Position numbers and translations under genes: made by a program
NCBI GenBank assembly: GCA_021307315.1
Contig: JAJSPD010000002.1
Span: forward strand, 806,001 to 870,000
Source: Bisporella sp. PMI_857
Taxonomy: Eukaryota; Ascomycota; Leotiomycetes; Helotiales; Helotiaceae
Length of the DNA: 64,000 nucleotides
Direction: 5' to 3'
The notes under the pieces: generated by a model
Told to the model about the DNA's origin: nothing
The model's input: the letters and a program-made list of their open reading frames with translations, nothing else
The model's database searches: none
Shown: positions 1 to 14,400 of the stretch, piece by piece
Layout: each line of letters opens with the position of its first letter
How positions within the stretch are numbered: the stretch's first letter is position 1

Positions 1-2445
1 TATCACAATGATCCTCAGAAAACGGATGCTTCCTTTATTCAGTCACCTTCATGGGCGTCTGAAACCTCTCCTGATAACTGCTCTTGGCGCATGTATAAGA
101 CTGGGGATTTAGTAAGAAAGGAAAAGGATGGAACATATTACTTCGTTGGACGGAAAGACACCCAAGTCAAGGTAAGATATACTACCAGACTACTTATTCG
201 CATTAATAACGCATTAAGGTTCATGGTCAACGTGTCGAGCTAGGTGAAGTTGAGCACCATATTTATCTCGATCCAAATATTAAACATACTGTTGTGCTCT
301 TGCCCAAACAAGGAGCATTATCTGGCCGTCTTGTCGCACTGCTATCATTTAATTCTCAATCTGCCGAGAATTTAAATAATGACGATGATGGGTTTCATCT
401 ATTACAAGACTCATCTACGGAAATAAGGCAGATTCATGTTTCTCTATCCAGTCTGCTGCCTGCGCACATGGTTCCGGTTCTGTTCATCGCTGTGCAAGCC
501 ATTCCATTCCTACCATCTCGGAAGATAGACAGGGCTCGTACCATGAGATGGCTCGAGGAAGTCACCCCAGACCTGTACCGTCGCATAGTAGGCATCAGTG
601 GGCTATCTGAAGCGACGCCAGACGTGGCTTTGCCTAGAACAGAGATTGAGAGGAATTTACGATCGATATGGAGTCAGGTTCTCAATGTTCCACTCGAAGA
701 CACGGACTTGAATCGAACTTTCATCACCTATGGTGGTGATTCCATCTCGGCTCTCCAATTTAAAAGCCGATGTCTTAAAAAGAACATCAATATTAATGTG
801 CAAGACATCCTGAAAAGTTCGATTGCACAGTTAGCCGATAAAGCTAAATCGATAGACCACACAGCACACCAACAAGTGGAAAGTATTGAGCAAAGCTTTG
901 CTCTCTCACCTATCCAAAAACTGTTTTTCGAATTACCTGGCCAAGGGGAAGGACACTTCAATCAGAGCTTCTTCCTTCGATTGACACGAAATGTCCAGAA
1001 GAGAGACTTGAGAATGGCAGTCGAGACCATCATCCGCCATCATTCTATGCTACGTGCACGGTTCTCAAGATCTGCCGCCGGCGTATGGACACAACGAATT
1101 ACGGATGATATCAACGGCTCATACCGTCTCAAAACGCATAAAATTTTGGCTGCAAACGATGCGGCTTCTGATATATCAATAACTCAAGAATCTCTAAACA
1201 TCATTGATGGTCCTCTGTTTGGCGTTGATGTCTTCGATGTTGAAGGTGAAGACCAGCTGCTTTTTATGGTAGGGCATCATTTGGTTTTAGATCTTGTCAG
1301 CTGGAGAGTTATTCTCGAAGACATCGAAGAGCTTCTCCAACATCCGCATTCCGCACTGATGAGAAACCCATGTTCCTTCCAAGCGTGGTGCAACTTGCAG
1401 GTTGAACAATCCTCGCAGCTTCCCATTGACAAAGTATTGCCTATAGACATACCCTCCAGTGACGATACCTTCTGGGGGATACGTGGCCGCCGCAATGACT
1501 ATGGATCTGTGACTCGCGAAGGTTTCGAGGTAGACTGCAAAACTACATCAATGCTGCTAACTCAATCCCACACAGCACTGCGAACGGAGACCATCGACCT
1601 CCTCCTCAGTGCGCTAATTCATTCGTTCTCCTCAAATTTCCCTGACCGTGCTGTACCGGCTATCTACAATGAATCGCATGGTAGACAAACATCGGGCATA
1701 GATGTCGACTTGTCAAGAACTGTTGGGTAGGTCTTCGCACATGTTCTATTCCCTAAGCCTCTAGCCTGCTCTCGGTTGGAGCGGTCCATCGTGAGATAGA
1801 CCATCTCGTTATAACTCATTGAAGCCTTTCACGGTGTTGGTAAGCTAACCTTTTGTTCTGATAAAGGTGGTTTACGACAATGTATCCGGTGCGCATACCT
1901 TCGCTGATTAAAGACTACATTGAAGTAGTACGGTATGTAAAAGACCTGCGAGCCAAAACACCGGATAATGGACGTCAATACTTTGCATGCAGATTGTTGA
2001 CCGACGAGGGTAAGACACGCTTTGGCCACCATTGGCCACTCGAAATTACCTTCAACTTCCTTGGCCAATACCAGCAACTCGAAAGAGAAGGGGCTCTGCT
2101 GAAACCTGTCAATGAGATGGCAGGAGAGACACGAGGAGCTGGTGGAACTGCTGATGTAGGTCAAAACACTCCGCGCTTTGGTCTATTCGAAATTTCGGCC
2201 GTCATCGTTCAAGGAAAACTTCGTTTCTCATTTACATTCAATCGCAATATGAAACACCAAGACAGAATATTACGTTGGATCTCAAGTTGTCGTCAGGCAA
2301 TTATAGAAATGACGAACATGCTGGCTAAACTACCACAACAAGTCACCTTGGCCGACTTTCCGCTACTTTCTTTGAATTACGAGCAACTTGAAAGGATGGT
2401 TTATGAAAATCTGCCTCGAAAAGGCATATCGGATATATCGAATGT
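1..2445 (+). other. NRPS module 1: A1 (C-terminal part), T1, E1
   Basis: The window opens inside A1, just before its YKTGDL (A7) and GRKDTQVK (A8) motifs, so its specificity pocket is not visible. The A10 lysine motif near 520 reads PSRKIDR, with Arg where GKLDR is usual; the Lys is kept. The T1 carrier has YGGDS with its Ser codon at 741-743. The epimerisation domain (about 880-2400) shows HHLVLDLVSWR (second-His motif), NESHGRQ in place of the usual EGHGRE, and VGWFTTM across the 140-bp intron, then FNFLG. This module should present a D-residue to C2. Confidence 0.9.
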
Positions 2446-5400
2446 TGAGAGTATTTACCCAGTATGTCACTCAATTAAATATAAATCTCACAGAATAGGG
2501 TCAACTGATTCATGAGACTATAGTGCTCGCCGATACAGGAAGGTATCCTGATAAGTCAACTCAAAGAGACCACGTTCTATGGCGTGCATATCATCTGCGA
2601 ACTCAAAACCCATAGCAGCATAAGATCTTCCGCAGACCGTCTTGCTCAAGCTTGGCAGAAGGTAGTTCGTCGACATGCTATCTTAAGGACTATCTTTATT
2701 GAGAGTCTCAGTGCAAGCGATGGAATCTACGACCAGATTGTACTCCAAAACTATGATCCTAAAATTGTTCAAGTAGATTGCAGCAGCGATAGTTACGCAT
2801 TACGAATTCTTGGCACCAAACAAGCCCATACGAACAGCGGTCCGGCTCACTTATTAACCATCTGTGAAACATCGCAAAAGGCTCTTCTGTTCAAATTGGA
2901 GATTAGCCATGCTCTTATAGATGGCGAGTCGATGTCCATCATTCTCCGAGACCTCAGGCTGGCATACGAAGGGAAGTTGAATGAGGTTGGAGGACCCCTC
3001 TACAGCGATTACATTTCATTCCTCCAAGTTCAACCCAACGCTGCAAGTATCTCGTACTGGAATTCATATTTGGCTGACGTTGAGCCGTGTATTTTTCCAA
3101 TCCTGAACGACGGCATCGAGATTGAGAAACAGCTTCGATCTCACAGACTCGAGTTCGTAGACGACAAATTCAGGGTTCTCAAACAGTTCTGTGCTGACCA
3201 TGGTGTGACATTATCAAACGCACTACATGCTGCATGGGGACTCACATTGCGATGTTATACCGAAACTGATGATGTCATATTTGGCTATTTGGTCTCATCA
3301 AGAGACATCGCTGTTCCGGGGATTGAAGATCTTGTTGGCCCCACAATTCATCTGCTCGTGTCTAGGATGAATATGAACAGGTCTCATCGTCTTGAAGAAA
3401 TTCTAGACTCGGTTCAGAGAGACTACACTGAAAGTCTACCACATCGGTATACCGCGCTTGCTGAAGTGCAGCACATTCTGCAACGTTCAGGAGGAGCAAT
3501 ATTTAACACTGCACTTTCTTATCAGAGGGTAGCAGCTGAGGTCCACGAAGCTACAGAAATATCCTTCGAAGAGCGCCTCCCAATATACGACCCTACTGAA
3601 TATCCTTTGTCAATCAACGTTGTGGCGTCAGACGATAATCTCACCATTGACCTAGACTACTGGACTGACGCGATCTCGGAAAACCAAGCAGCGCATATCG
3701 CTAGCACTTTCCTACAGTCCATTCAGAATATTATTCATCACTCAAATCAGTCACTAGAACAACTAAGTTGGATAGGTGAGCATAGTCGGACTCAAATTGG
3801 TGCTTGGAACAGTTATATACCCAAAGTCATCGATGAATGCGTTCACAATATGATAACGGATGTGGCACAACGTCAGCCACTATCCCCTGCTATCTCTGCA
3901 TGGGATGCTGAGCTATCATATTTTCAACTTGATGAACTCTCCACGCGTTTGGCACATCATCTGCTTGAATTAGGAGTGGAGCCAAGGACATTTATCCCTA
4001 CCTGTTTTGACAAATCTGCCTGGGCTATTGTCGCGACAATGGCCATCCTTAAATCTGGAGCCAGTGCTGTTCCCATTGACCCGGCATACCCCAAATCCGC
4101 AATTCAACATCGTCTACAGGATACTGGATGTCGGTTTGTTGTCACTAATCCATCGAGAGCACATATCTTTGAGGAAATGGGTCCATTCATTGTCTCTGTT
4201 AGTAGAGAATCCTTAGATAGCCTTCCAACTAAAGCTGGCGAAAACTTGTTTCTTGGGGATTCTTCGCAGCCCTGTTTTATCATCTACACGTCAGGCTCCA
4301 CAGGCAGTCCAAAAGGTGTCATATTAGAACACCGTTCTATTGTAACAAGTGCCCAAGCAACGGGAGACGTATACGGATTTGATTCTTCCACCAGGGTGCT
4401 TCAGTTCGCGAACTATACTTTCGATAACTCTCTTGCCGAAATATACTTTACACTCATGCGCGGCGGATGTGTTTGCGTTCCTTCGGAAGACCAACGCATG
4501 AACAGCCTTGTCGAGGTGATCAATACGATGGATGTCAATTTTATGGATATCACTCCAACCGTTGCTACCTTCCTACGCCCATCCGAGGTTCCGAAGCTAA
4601 AGGCAATCTCTTTAGGTGGCGAGCCTGTAACGAAAGAAAACATAGAGACTTGGGGCAATGCCATGAAGCTCTATTGTTGCTATGGACCAAGCGAATGCTG
4701 TGTTAATTCAACCTGGAATGGTGATCTTTTAAAATCATACGAAGCCACAAATATCGGAAGGTCTATCGGCAGCATATCATGGGTTGTGGATCCGCTCAAC
4801 CACGATCATCTGGTGCCTGTCGGCAATGTGGGAGAGTTGGTCATAGAAGGTCCAATTCTCGCTCGAGGATACCTGAACGATAACGATAAAACTTCCAAGG
4901 TATTTATAACGGATCCGGCCTGGATCGACACACCCGGTCATCGCATGTACAAAACCGGAGACCTTGTGCGACAGAACTCTGACGGGAGTCTTACTTACTT
5001 AGGGCGAAAGGATACCCAAATTAAGTTGAATGGGCAGAGAGTGGAGTTGGGAGAGGTTGAACACCATGTGCAAAATAATTTTCCCCCGGAGGCACATTCG
5101 GCTGTTGAGCTCATTAAACTTGGGAGCTCTCGCAAGTCTGCGCTCGCTACTTTCTTTTGCTTACAATCTAATAGCTCAATCGCAAGTGACTGTCTCACAT
5201 TACCCATGGCCGAAAGCCTTCGATCTGTTGCAGCAGCTAACAAGGACGCTGTGGCTACAGCGGTTCCAGCTCATATGGTGCCGACGCTCTATATCCCCGT
5301 AAGTGCGAACCCCCAAGTAACTTTTGCTCCTAACCCATTTTTCAGATGTCAAACATGCCTATGACATTGTCCGGAAAGCTAGATCGTCGCCGACTACGTA

Positions 5401-8400
5401 ACCTTGGTGACTCTATTTTTGATGAGCAAGCGAATACATATCGACTCGCTCAAAAGAGCAGCCACCCTCCTTCCACGATAATGGAAAAGAAAATAGCTGA
5501 GTTGTGGGCGAAGGTTCTGGATATTAACATAAGCTCCATCGGTGCAAGCGATAATTTTTTCCGTCTCGGTGGCGAGTAAGTTCCATCTGGAATCATTAAA
5601 TGTTCCTGAAACTTACTGTGTCTGTAGTTCTGTAGGCGCTATGAGACTGATTACAGCCGCGCGCTTACAAGGAATTGCGCTTACTGTTGCTGCAATTTTT
5701 GCCAAGCCGGTTCTCTCAGATATTGCAGTTGATGTTGGGATTAGTTCGCCTGACAACGAAGCTGGCCGAGCAATTAACCCATTCTCGTTGCTCAAAAATA
5801 TCAATTCAGTTACTGAACTCAAACTTAAAATTGCTAATCAGTGTCGAGTCGATATTGAGTCTTTCGAGGATGTATTACCTTGTACCGCCATTCAGGAGGG
5901 CCTCATCGCATTATCCAACAAGGATCCAGGGGCATACGTTGCACAAAACACTTATCGCCTACCAGCAAATATTGACGTCGAGAAGTTCAAAGCAGCATGG
6001 AATACAGTCATCCAAGCCGAGTCAATTTTGCGCACGCGGATCGTATTTGTCGAATCATTGGGCTTCTTTCAGGTTGTTTTACGCGAAGCGACCAATTGGC
6101 ATGACCTAGCAAGCGTCCGAGAGGCTGCTGATCTCGACCGAGCCCTTCCTGCGTTCAACGGAGCTCCTCTATGCCATTACGCATTTGTCCATGAGATTGA
6201 CAACCCTCAATTTGTTTGGACCGCTCACCATGCTTTGTACGATGGATGGAGCATCCCGTTACTGCTTGAGAAGGTAGAAGCATGTTACCATGACCCAAGT
6301 CGCAAGCTGGATCCCGGTCCTATCTATGCTCGCTTCATTGAGTATATATCTAACATCAACGAAGCTGAGTCCGTTGAACATTGGAAAGACAGACTGGCTG
6401 AGCTAGAAGCCTCACAATTTCCAATACTTCCACATCCATCCTATCAAGTTCAGTCTACCTGTCACTCGTCACATACTGCTTTTATTGTAAGGGAGGCTGG
6501 CTCGCAAATAACCTTACCATCCATCATACGTGCAGCATGGGCAATGGTAGTCAGCATCTATTCAGGTTCTACCGATGATGTGATATTTGGAGAAATCTTG
6601 ACCGGCCGGGATGCTCCTGTTCCAGGAATTATCGAATTGATCGGTCCAACATTAGCAACTGTTCCAACTAGGATCCGCATAAATCATGATGAGAGTATCG
6701 GGAAATTTTTGGAATATGTACAACAACGATCCGCTGAGGCGATCCTTTACCAATTTGCGGGCCTTCAAAAAATCAGACAAATCAACGAAGCCACACGTGT
6801 CGCCTGCAATTTTCAGAATCTTCTCGCTATCCATCATGAAACGAAGGAGCCTGATGGCTTTTGGGATTCATACAGTACTGGGACGACAATCGGAACAAAC
6901 TTTTATTCGTATCCGTTGACAGTTTCTTGTCAGATTGGGGAAGGGAAAGTCGAGATTGATGCTCATTATGACCAAGACATTATTTCCTCATGGGAGATTG
7001 AGAAAGTCTTACAACAATTCGGGTTTATTCTGGGACTTCTTGCCAGGCCACAGAGCATGGATCAGAGGTTATCAGACCTTTCGATGCTTAATTTGACTGA
7101 TCAAGCGGATCTGCTTGCTTGGAATCACGAGCCTCTACAGCCGGTCAGCAAGTGCGTTCATCAACTGTTCGAACAGCAAGTATGTGAGCAACCCGAAAGT
7201 AAAATCGCAGTTGACGCGTGGGATGCTACCTTGACTTACCGCGAATTGGACGGACTTTCAACACGACTTGCGAAGCATCTGATGATATTGAATACTGGAG
7301 CTGCTCTAATCCCACTTTGTTTCGACAAATCTGCCTGGACCATCGTCGCAATGCTAGGTATTCTCAAAAGCGGCAATGCATTCATCCCATTGGACTCTGC
7401 TACCCCTGTCTCCAGACTCCAGAATATAGTTTCTGATGCCAAATCGAGTCTTATTCTCTGCTCCAGCAGATATCAACAGATGTGTAGCACGCTAGTGCCA
7501 AATGCTTTTGTTGTTGACAGCAGAACAATAGAGAAACTGCCTGGTGTTCCTCCTCTGAAGCAGCGATGGGATGACCTACCAGTGTGCGACAGCCATAAGC
7601 CTGCTTATGTTATATTCACTAGCGGAACAACAGGAAGACCTAAGGTAAGCAACTCCGATTGATCATATGACCTTGCTCCTTTCTCTTCAGCAAGAGCTAG
7701 TCTGGCTTGGACCTATTTTATTCTGGCCCCGTATCCTTCGCGGTTTGACACTTTTATTTATTTTGGTTATCTTCAATTTTCACAGTTTCACGTAATCATG
7801 CACAAAATTTAGTATACTTATGTCATATAGGGAACAGTAGTTCAGCACGGTGCTTTCTGTGCCGGTGCCGCAGCGCATGCGGTGGCGCTCCATATGCAGA
7901 ACAAATCGCGGGTATTGCAATTTGCATCGTATAGCTTCGACGCAAGCTTGCTTGAAATACTTACCACACTTATTTTTGGGGCTACTGTCTGTGTTCCAAG
8001 CTCCGCTGATCGCATGAACAATATTACCAAGGTCATCAATGACATGAACATAACTTGGACGTTGCTGACACCATCATTCATCCAACTCATCCAACCATCT
8101 CAGGTACCAACCCTTCAAACATTAGTCTTAGGAGGAGAGGCTATGTCTCAGGGCCACGTTTCTACGTGGGCTGACAAACTTGAGCTAATCAAGTAAGAGT
8201 TCTTATCAATATCCTAGGGACTATGGCTGATTTGTTACACAGTGCATACGGACCCTCCGAATGTGCAGTAGTAGCTACTGCTAATCCCCACATGTCGTTA
8301 TTTACTGACCCAGCCAATATGGGACGACCAGTGGGCTGCTGGGCCTGGCTAACTGACCCTCATAATCACGATAAGTTAGCTCCCGTAGGCTCTATTGGCG

Positions 8401-11400
8401 AGCTGGTTATTGAAGGGCCAATACTAGCCCAAGAGTATCTGAATGATAAGCAGAAGACGGCGGAAAGTTTCATTGAAAACCCCAAGTGGTGCTTACCAAA
8501 TGACTTATCAGTCAAATCCACAACACGGCGGATGTACAAGACAGGTGATCTTGCCAAGTTCTCAAAAGATGGGAATGGAAGCTTGATATTCTGCGGTCGC
8601 AAAGATACTCAGGTAAAGCTTCATGGGCAAAGATTGGAGCTGAGTGAAGTCGAGCATCATCTGCAAATAGATCAATCCATTCGACATGTCCAGGCCATAA
8701 TCCCCACAAATGGGCACTGCAAGAAGCGGCTTGTGGCAATTCTTTCTCTTCAAGAGCGTACACCCCCACAATCATCGACGGCGAGAGTTGATGTTGTCGC
8801 TCGGGAAACGTCCGCATTCTATCTACCTGGAATTAAGGAGCGGCTTTGTGATAAGTTGCCATCGTATATGATACCGTCTTATTGGATTATTCTCCATAGC
8901 TTGCCATTGTTGCCGTCTGGCAAGCTTGACCGACGGCATCTCAATAACTGGGTTGAAAATATTACACAGGAGATGTATCAACAAATTTCCGACATTGACC
9001 ATGTCACTGGTGACAGCAGCGGCACAGCTCTGGAATACTTGTTGCAGACAATATGGGGGAAAGCGCTCAATCTACCAGCCGAAAAGATTGGCCTGCATCA
9101 ATCTTTTCTACATCTTGGTGGAGACTCAATCTCAGCTATGCAAGTCATGTCTGCATGTCGCTCTCAAGACATTGGTGTCACTGTGCAAGATATCATCCAG
9201 TGCAAATCTATTTCGAAACTTGCTCAATGCGTCACACAGCCAGAAAAGAATAGCTATGAAGCCGAGTTTCTCGATGCTCTATTTGACCTATCACCCATAC
9301 AAAAGCTCTATTTTGAGTGCGTGGGGGAAAATTGGCAACACTTCAATCAAAGCATCACGCTAAAGCTTACCAAAAAGGTAAATCTTGAAGACATGAAGAA
9401 TGCCCTCAATGTGATCGTAACATCACATCATATGTTGCGTGCACGCTTTACTCAAGACGAAGCAGGGTCGTGGCATCAGCGAATATTGCCTTACACTGAG
9501 GCTTCGTACAGATATCGGGAGCAAATCGCAACTATGGAGACCATTAACACATTTGTCGAAAAGTCCCAGAATGGGCTTGACATTCAGAACGGCCCTGTCT
9601 TTGCGATTGACCTATTTGATATTGAGGGTGAGGATGAGCAACTCATATCAATGGTTGCACACCATCTTGTAGTTGTAGGTTACCATGAGTGACCGTGCTA
9701 TTTCCTTGTCTGATTGGATTTCTAATTGCGTTTAGGATGTTGTATCTTGGCGAATAATACTTCAAGATCTGGAGGACCTTCTTATTTCTGGGAAAGCAGC
9801 TATTGACAGTTCCCTCCCATTCCAGACCTGGGCGCGCCTTCAACTTGAACATACACAGCAAAGTTCTTTGGCAAACACCCACTATCCTGAAGATACACCT
9901 GTCGCCAATTTCGCATACTGGGACATGGCTACAAAAGCGAACACATACGGAGACATAATCGAAGACACATTCGATATTGATCCCGACAATTCTCTCTTAC
10001 TTCTTAGAAGGTCCAACAATGCCCTAAACACGGAACCTATTGATGTATTCCTGGCTTCTGTCATCACATCATTCAGAAAAGTGTTTTCCGATAGATCAGC
10101 CCCAGTTGTATTTAGTGAGGGCCATGGTCGAGAGGTGTGGGAGAGTTCCAACATCGATATATCACACACAGTTGGCTGTAAGCAGCATCCCTAGACTAAT
10201 CTTTGCCTCTCTTTGATAGCAACATCAAGCTGTGTCATTGTTTTGGATCGCAACTAACATCCACTAATAGGGTTCACCACAATGTGCCCCATCTCTTTAC
10301 CATCCAGCGTCGACGGAGAAACCGATATTGTGAACACAATCCGCTGGATCAAGGATCTTCGCAACCGTATTCCGGGAAAAGGACGTCCTTACTTTGCATC
10401 TCGCCTCCTCACAGTGGAAGGAGAACAACGATTCTCGGGTCACTGGCCCATGGAAATTACTTTCAATTATTTGGGAAAGCTTCAACAGCTTGAAAGACCA
10501 GACGCACTTTTACAGGAAGTTGCTGGTGTGAATAATGCTGATTATGATATCGGCTCTAATGTTCCTCGTTTTTCATTATTTGAGATCTCAGCCCGCGTAA
10601 CCCATGGCACCCTCAAATTCTCGTTCTCTTACAACAAGAAGATGAAGCGCCAAGCTAAAATACGCAGATGGGTCGTGCAGTGTCAGCGTACTCTCCAGGA
10701 AGCAGCACAAGTACTCGCTCAAATGAAGCCCGAACGCACACTAAGCGACTTCCCTCTCATTCCTTTGTCCTACAATGGCATGACAAAATTAGTTCAGACT
10801 CTGCCACAACTCGGAGCCTCATCACTTGATGAGGTAGCTGAAGTTTACCCATGCTCACCTATGCAGCAAGGTATGCTACTTGCGCAGTTGAAGGACCAGA
10901 GTTTGTACGCATATTCTGCGATATTTGAGGTCCAGCCATCTGCCGGTCTATCAGTCGATGCAAGACACTTATCAAGTGCTTGGCAAGATGTCGTGCAGCG
11001 GCACTCGAGTCTCAGAACTATATTTATTGAAAGCATTGGGGGCTCAAGCCTAATGGAGCAGGTAGTGCTGAAAGAGGTAGTTGCCAGGATCTCCTTCCTG
11101 CGGTCATCTAGCTCTCGAGTAACTCAAACCTTCGCTAGCCAGGACAAATTTCGCTTCCGGGATAAACAACCACCACACCGATTCTCCATATGCGAAACAA
11201 ACGAAAAACGTATATTTTGCAGAATTGAGATCAGCCATGCAATCTCAGATGGAACTTCCATTACCATCCTGCTGCGTGATTTATCCGACGCATACAAGAG
11301 CAGAGTCCCAGCACGAGACGGTCCCACAACCTGTCAAGGCGATAGCCTTGGTCACCGATTTTCAGAAGTTAACAATCGTGCCTTGTACACCGTCTCAGCC

Positions 11401-14400
11401 CCACGCTTTAGCGATTATATTTCTTACACTCAGTCGAAGTCAGCTGCAGAGAACCTCAATTATTGGAAAGCCTATCTTACTGACGTTGAGCCGTGCAACT
11501 TCCCTGCTCTGACGGATGGCCGCAAACCACAGCGAGAAATACAATCGCATGTTCTTGAGCTTACTCAACCAACTGAGCTAAAAAGCTTCTGTACTAAACA
11601 TGGTTACACTTTGTCCAATGTTCTGCAGCTCGTGTGGGCACTCGTGCTCCGCACCTATACCGGAAATACAGACGTTTCATTTGGCTACCTTACGTCCGGA
11701 CGTGATGCGCCAATACCAGGCATTCAGGACTCTGGTGTTGGAGCTTTCATCAATATCTTAATTTGCAGAATGGATCTGAACGCGAGTTTGACACTCAATC
11801 AAGCTCTTGACCAGGTGCAGACGGATTTTGTTCATAGCATGGCTTACCAAGCTTGCTCACTTGCTGATATTCAACATGAGCTTCAACTGTCGGGAACCTC
11901 GCTTTTCAACACGGCATTCACTTTCCAACGGCGAACATCAGCCAAAGAAAGTACGCTCCCAATGCTCAGCTTCGAGATCATTGATACTCGAGACCCAAGT
12001 GAATATGATGTGACTGTCAATGTAGAGCAATTAGACACTAAGGTCGAGATCCACTTTGGTTATTGGTCACACATACTTTCCACAGCTCAAGCTATGAATA
12101 TGGCCAAAACATTTGATCATGTTCTAAACAGTATCATCAATGTTCAAACAATTTCTCACACAATCGCCAAGCTAGATTTGCTTAGTGATGACAGCCGGAC
12201 CCAAATCATGCGCTGGAACAGCACAAAGCCAGCCAAGGTCGATCGATGTATCCACGAAATGATATCTGAGCATGCGCTCAATCGCCCAATTTCAACACCA
12301 GCAATTGATGCTTGGGATGGGAAGATGACCTTCTCTGAACTTGAAGCCGTTACCAATCGTCTCTCTAATCGTTTGATTGAATTTGGCATCGGGCCTGAGA
12401 ATTATGTGCCATTGGCGTTTGAGAAAAGTATTTACATGGTTATCGCTATCATAGCAGTAATGAAAGCAGGAGCCGCTTTCGTCCCTCTAGACCCAGGACA
12501 TCCGGAGGGACGTTTAAAACATTTCATTGTCGAGGTTAGGGCGAGTCTTGTACTCTGCTCAAGTATGCATGAAAAAAAGATTGCTGGTGTCGCAACTCAG
12601 GTCTTAACAGTAAATCGTCTACTTATTGAGGGACTTGTCGACGTTCCTTCGCTGTCTCCCTCAGCCGTGCGACCTACCAACGCGGCATACATCATCTTTG
12701 TAAGGCTCATTCGTTGTTCCGTGAACCTTTAAGCTAATCTAAATTGATAGACTTCCGGAACAACTGGGATGCCAAAGGGTACAATCATTGAACATGTTGC
12801 TTTCTGCACAAGCGCTACAGAACATGCTAAAGCAATGTGTATGCACCAGGATTCCCGAGTTTTCCAATTCGCAAGTCACACATTTGATGCATCGGTAATG
12901 GAGATTTTGAGCACTCTGATTGCAGGCGGATGTGTCTGTATACCTAGTGATATGGAGAGAATGAATGATATTCCTGGCGCCATTCAAAGAATGGGAGTCA
13001 CATGGACATTATTAACTCCATCTGTTGCCAACACACTGTCTCCTAAGACTGTTCCCAGCTTGCGCACTTTAGTCACTGGAGGAGAAGCGATGCACCCTGA
13101 TCATATTACAAAATGGAGAGGAAAACTATGTTTGAGTAAGCATACTTCCCCGCTCCGTAACAGTGGAGAACTCGCTCTGTTCCATTTTACGTAGATATTT
13201 GCTAAAAAAAAATTGTTTATAGTTAATGCATACGGACCAAGCGAAACATCTGTAATTGCGAGCACTTCCATGAAGGTTGACGAAGCCGGAAATGCACTGA
13301 ACTCTGATGCCTCGAATATTGGTGAAGCCGTGGGAGGCAGGAACTGGATTGTGGACCCGCAGAACTTCAAAAAACTTGTACCAGTTGGCGGTATCGGTGA
13401 ATTAGTCGTTGAGGGGCATACCGTTGCTCGAGGTTATCTCAACAACGAGGAGAAGACAGCACATGCTTTCGTTACGCAGCCTAAGTGGTTCCAAGGAATC
13501 AACTCCCAGGAACGGCTCTACCGAACAGGGGATCTGGTCCGCTACAACTCAGATGGCACATTATCCTTTGTTGCTCGTAAGGATACACAGATAAAACTTA
13601 GGGGTCAAAGAATCGAGCTAGGTGAAATCGAGTATCAGGTTAAGCTCAATCTGCCCTCAGAGTCGCAATCAGCCGTTGAACTCGTCACACCGAACCAAAT
13701 ATCGTCCAAAGCACTAGCTGTTTTCTTTTGCCTTCCCGATGGCGGCTTAACTGACCAAGATGAAAAGAATATCCTCGCTAGTGACGAAATCTTATTGCCA
13801 ATGTCAAAGATTTCCCGAAGAATTGCCAAACATCTGGATTCGTCTCTTGCCACAGTCTTGCCTCCATACATGATCCCTAGTTTTTACGTTCCAATAAGGA
13901 ATATCCCCTGGACTACATCCGGAAAACTAGATCGTACAAGGTTGCGCAATCTTATTGCTGCTTTACCAAAGGAAGAAACACCTCCATATAGGCTTTTGGA
14001 TGTAGAAGACAAGCAAAAACTGGAGTCTGGGCTAGTAGCTGCGACTAGCATGGAGAGAAAACTTCAGGAGATATGGAGAAATGTCATGAACGTTGAGTCT
14101 GTTGGCCTTGATGATAACTTCTTCAGGCTAGGTGGCGATTCTGTCCAGTCAATGAAAATCGTACAAACTGCACGCCTTGAGGGCATTTCTTTATCAGTTC
14201 TCGACATTTTCCGGAACCCAAAGCTTTCTGATATGGCTCTAAAATGCGGAGTTCTCGAAGATGACGATGCTATGGAGCTCAAACAGTTTTCATTGTTAGA
14301 AACCGGAGATATAGATGCCATTTTGGACGAGATCGTCAGTCAATCAAAACTCGAAAAAGATGAAATATCTAATGCGTACCCGGCCAGTGCTCTTCAACAA

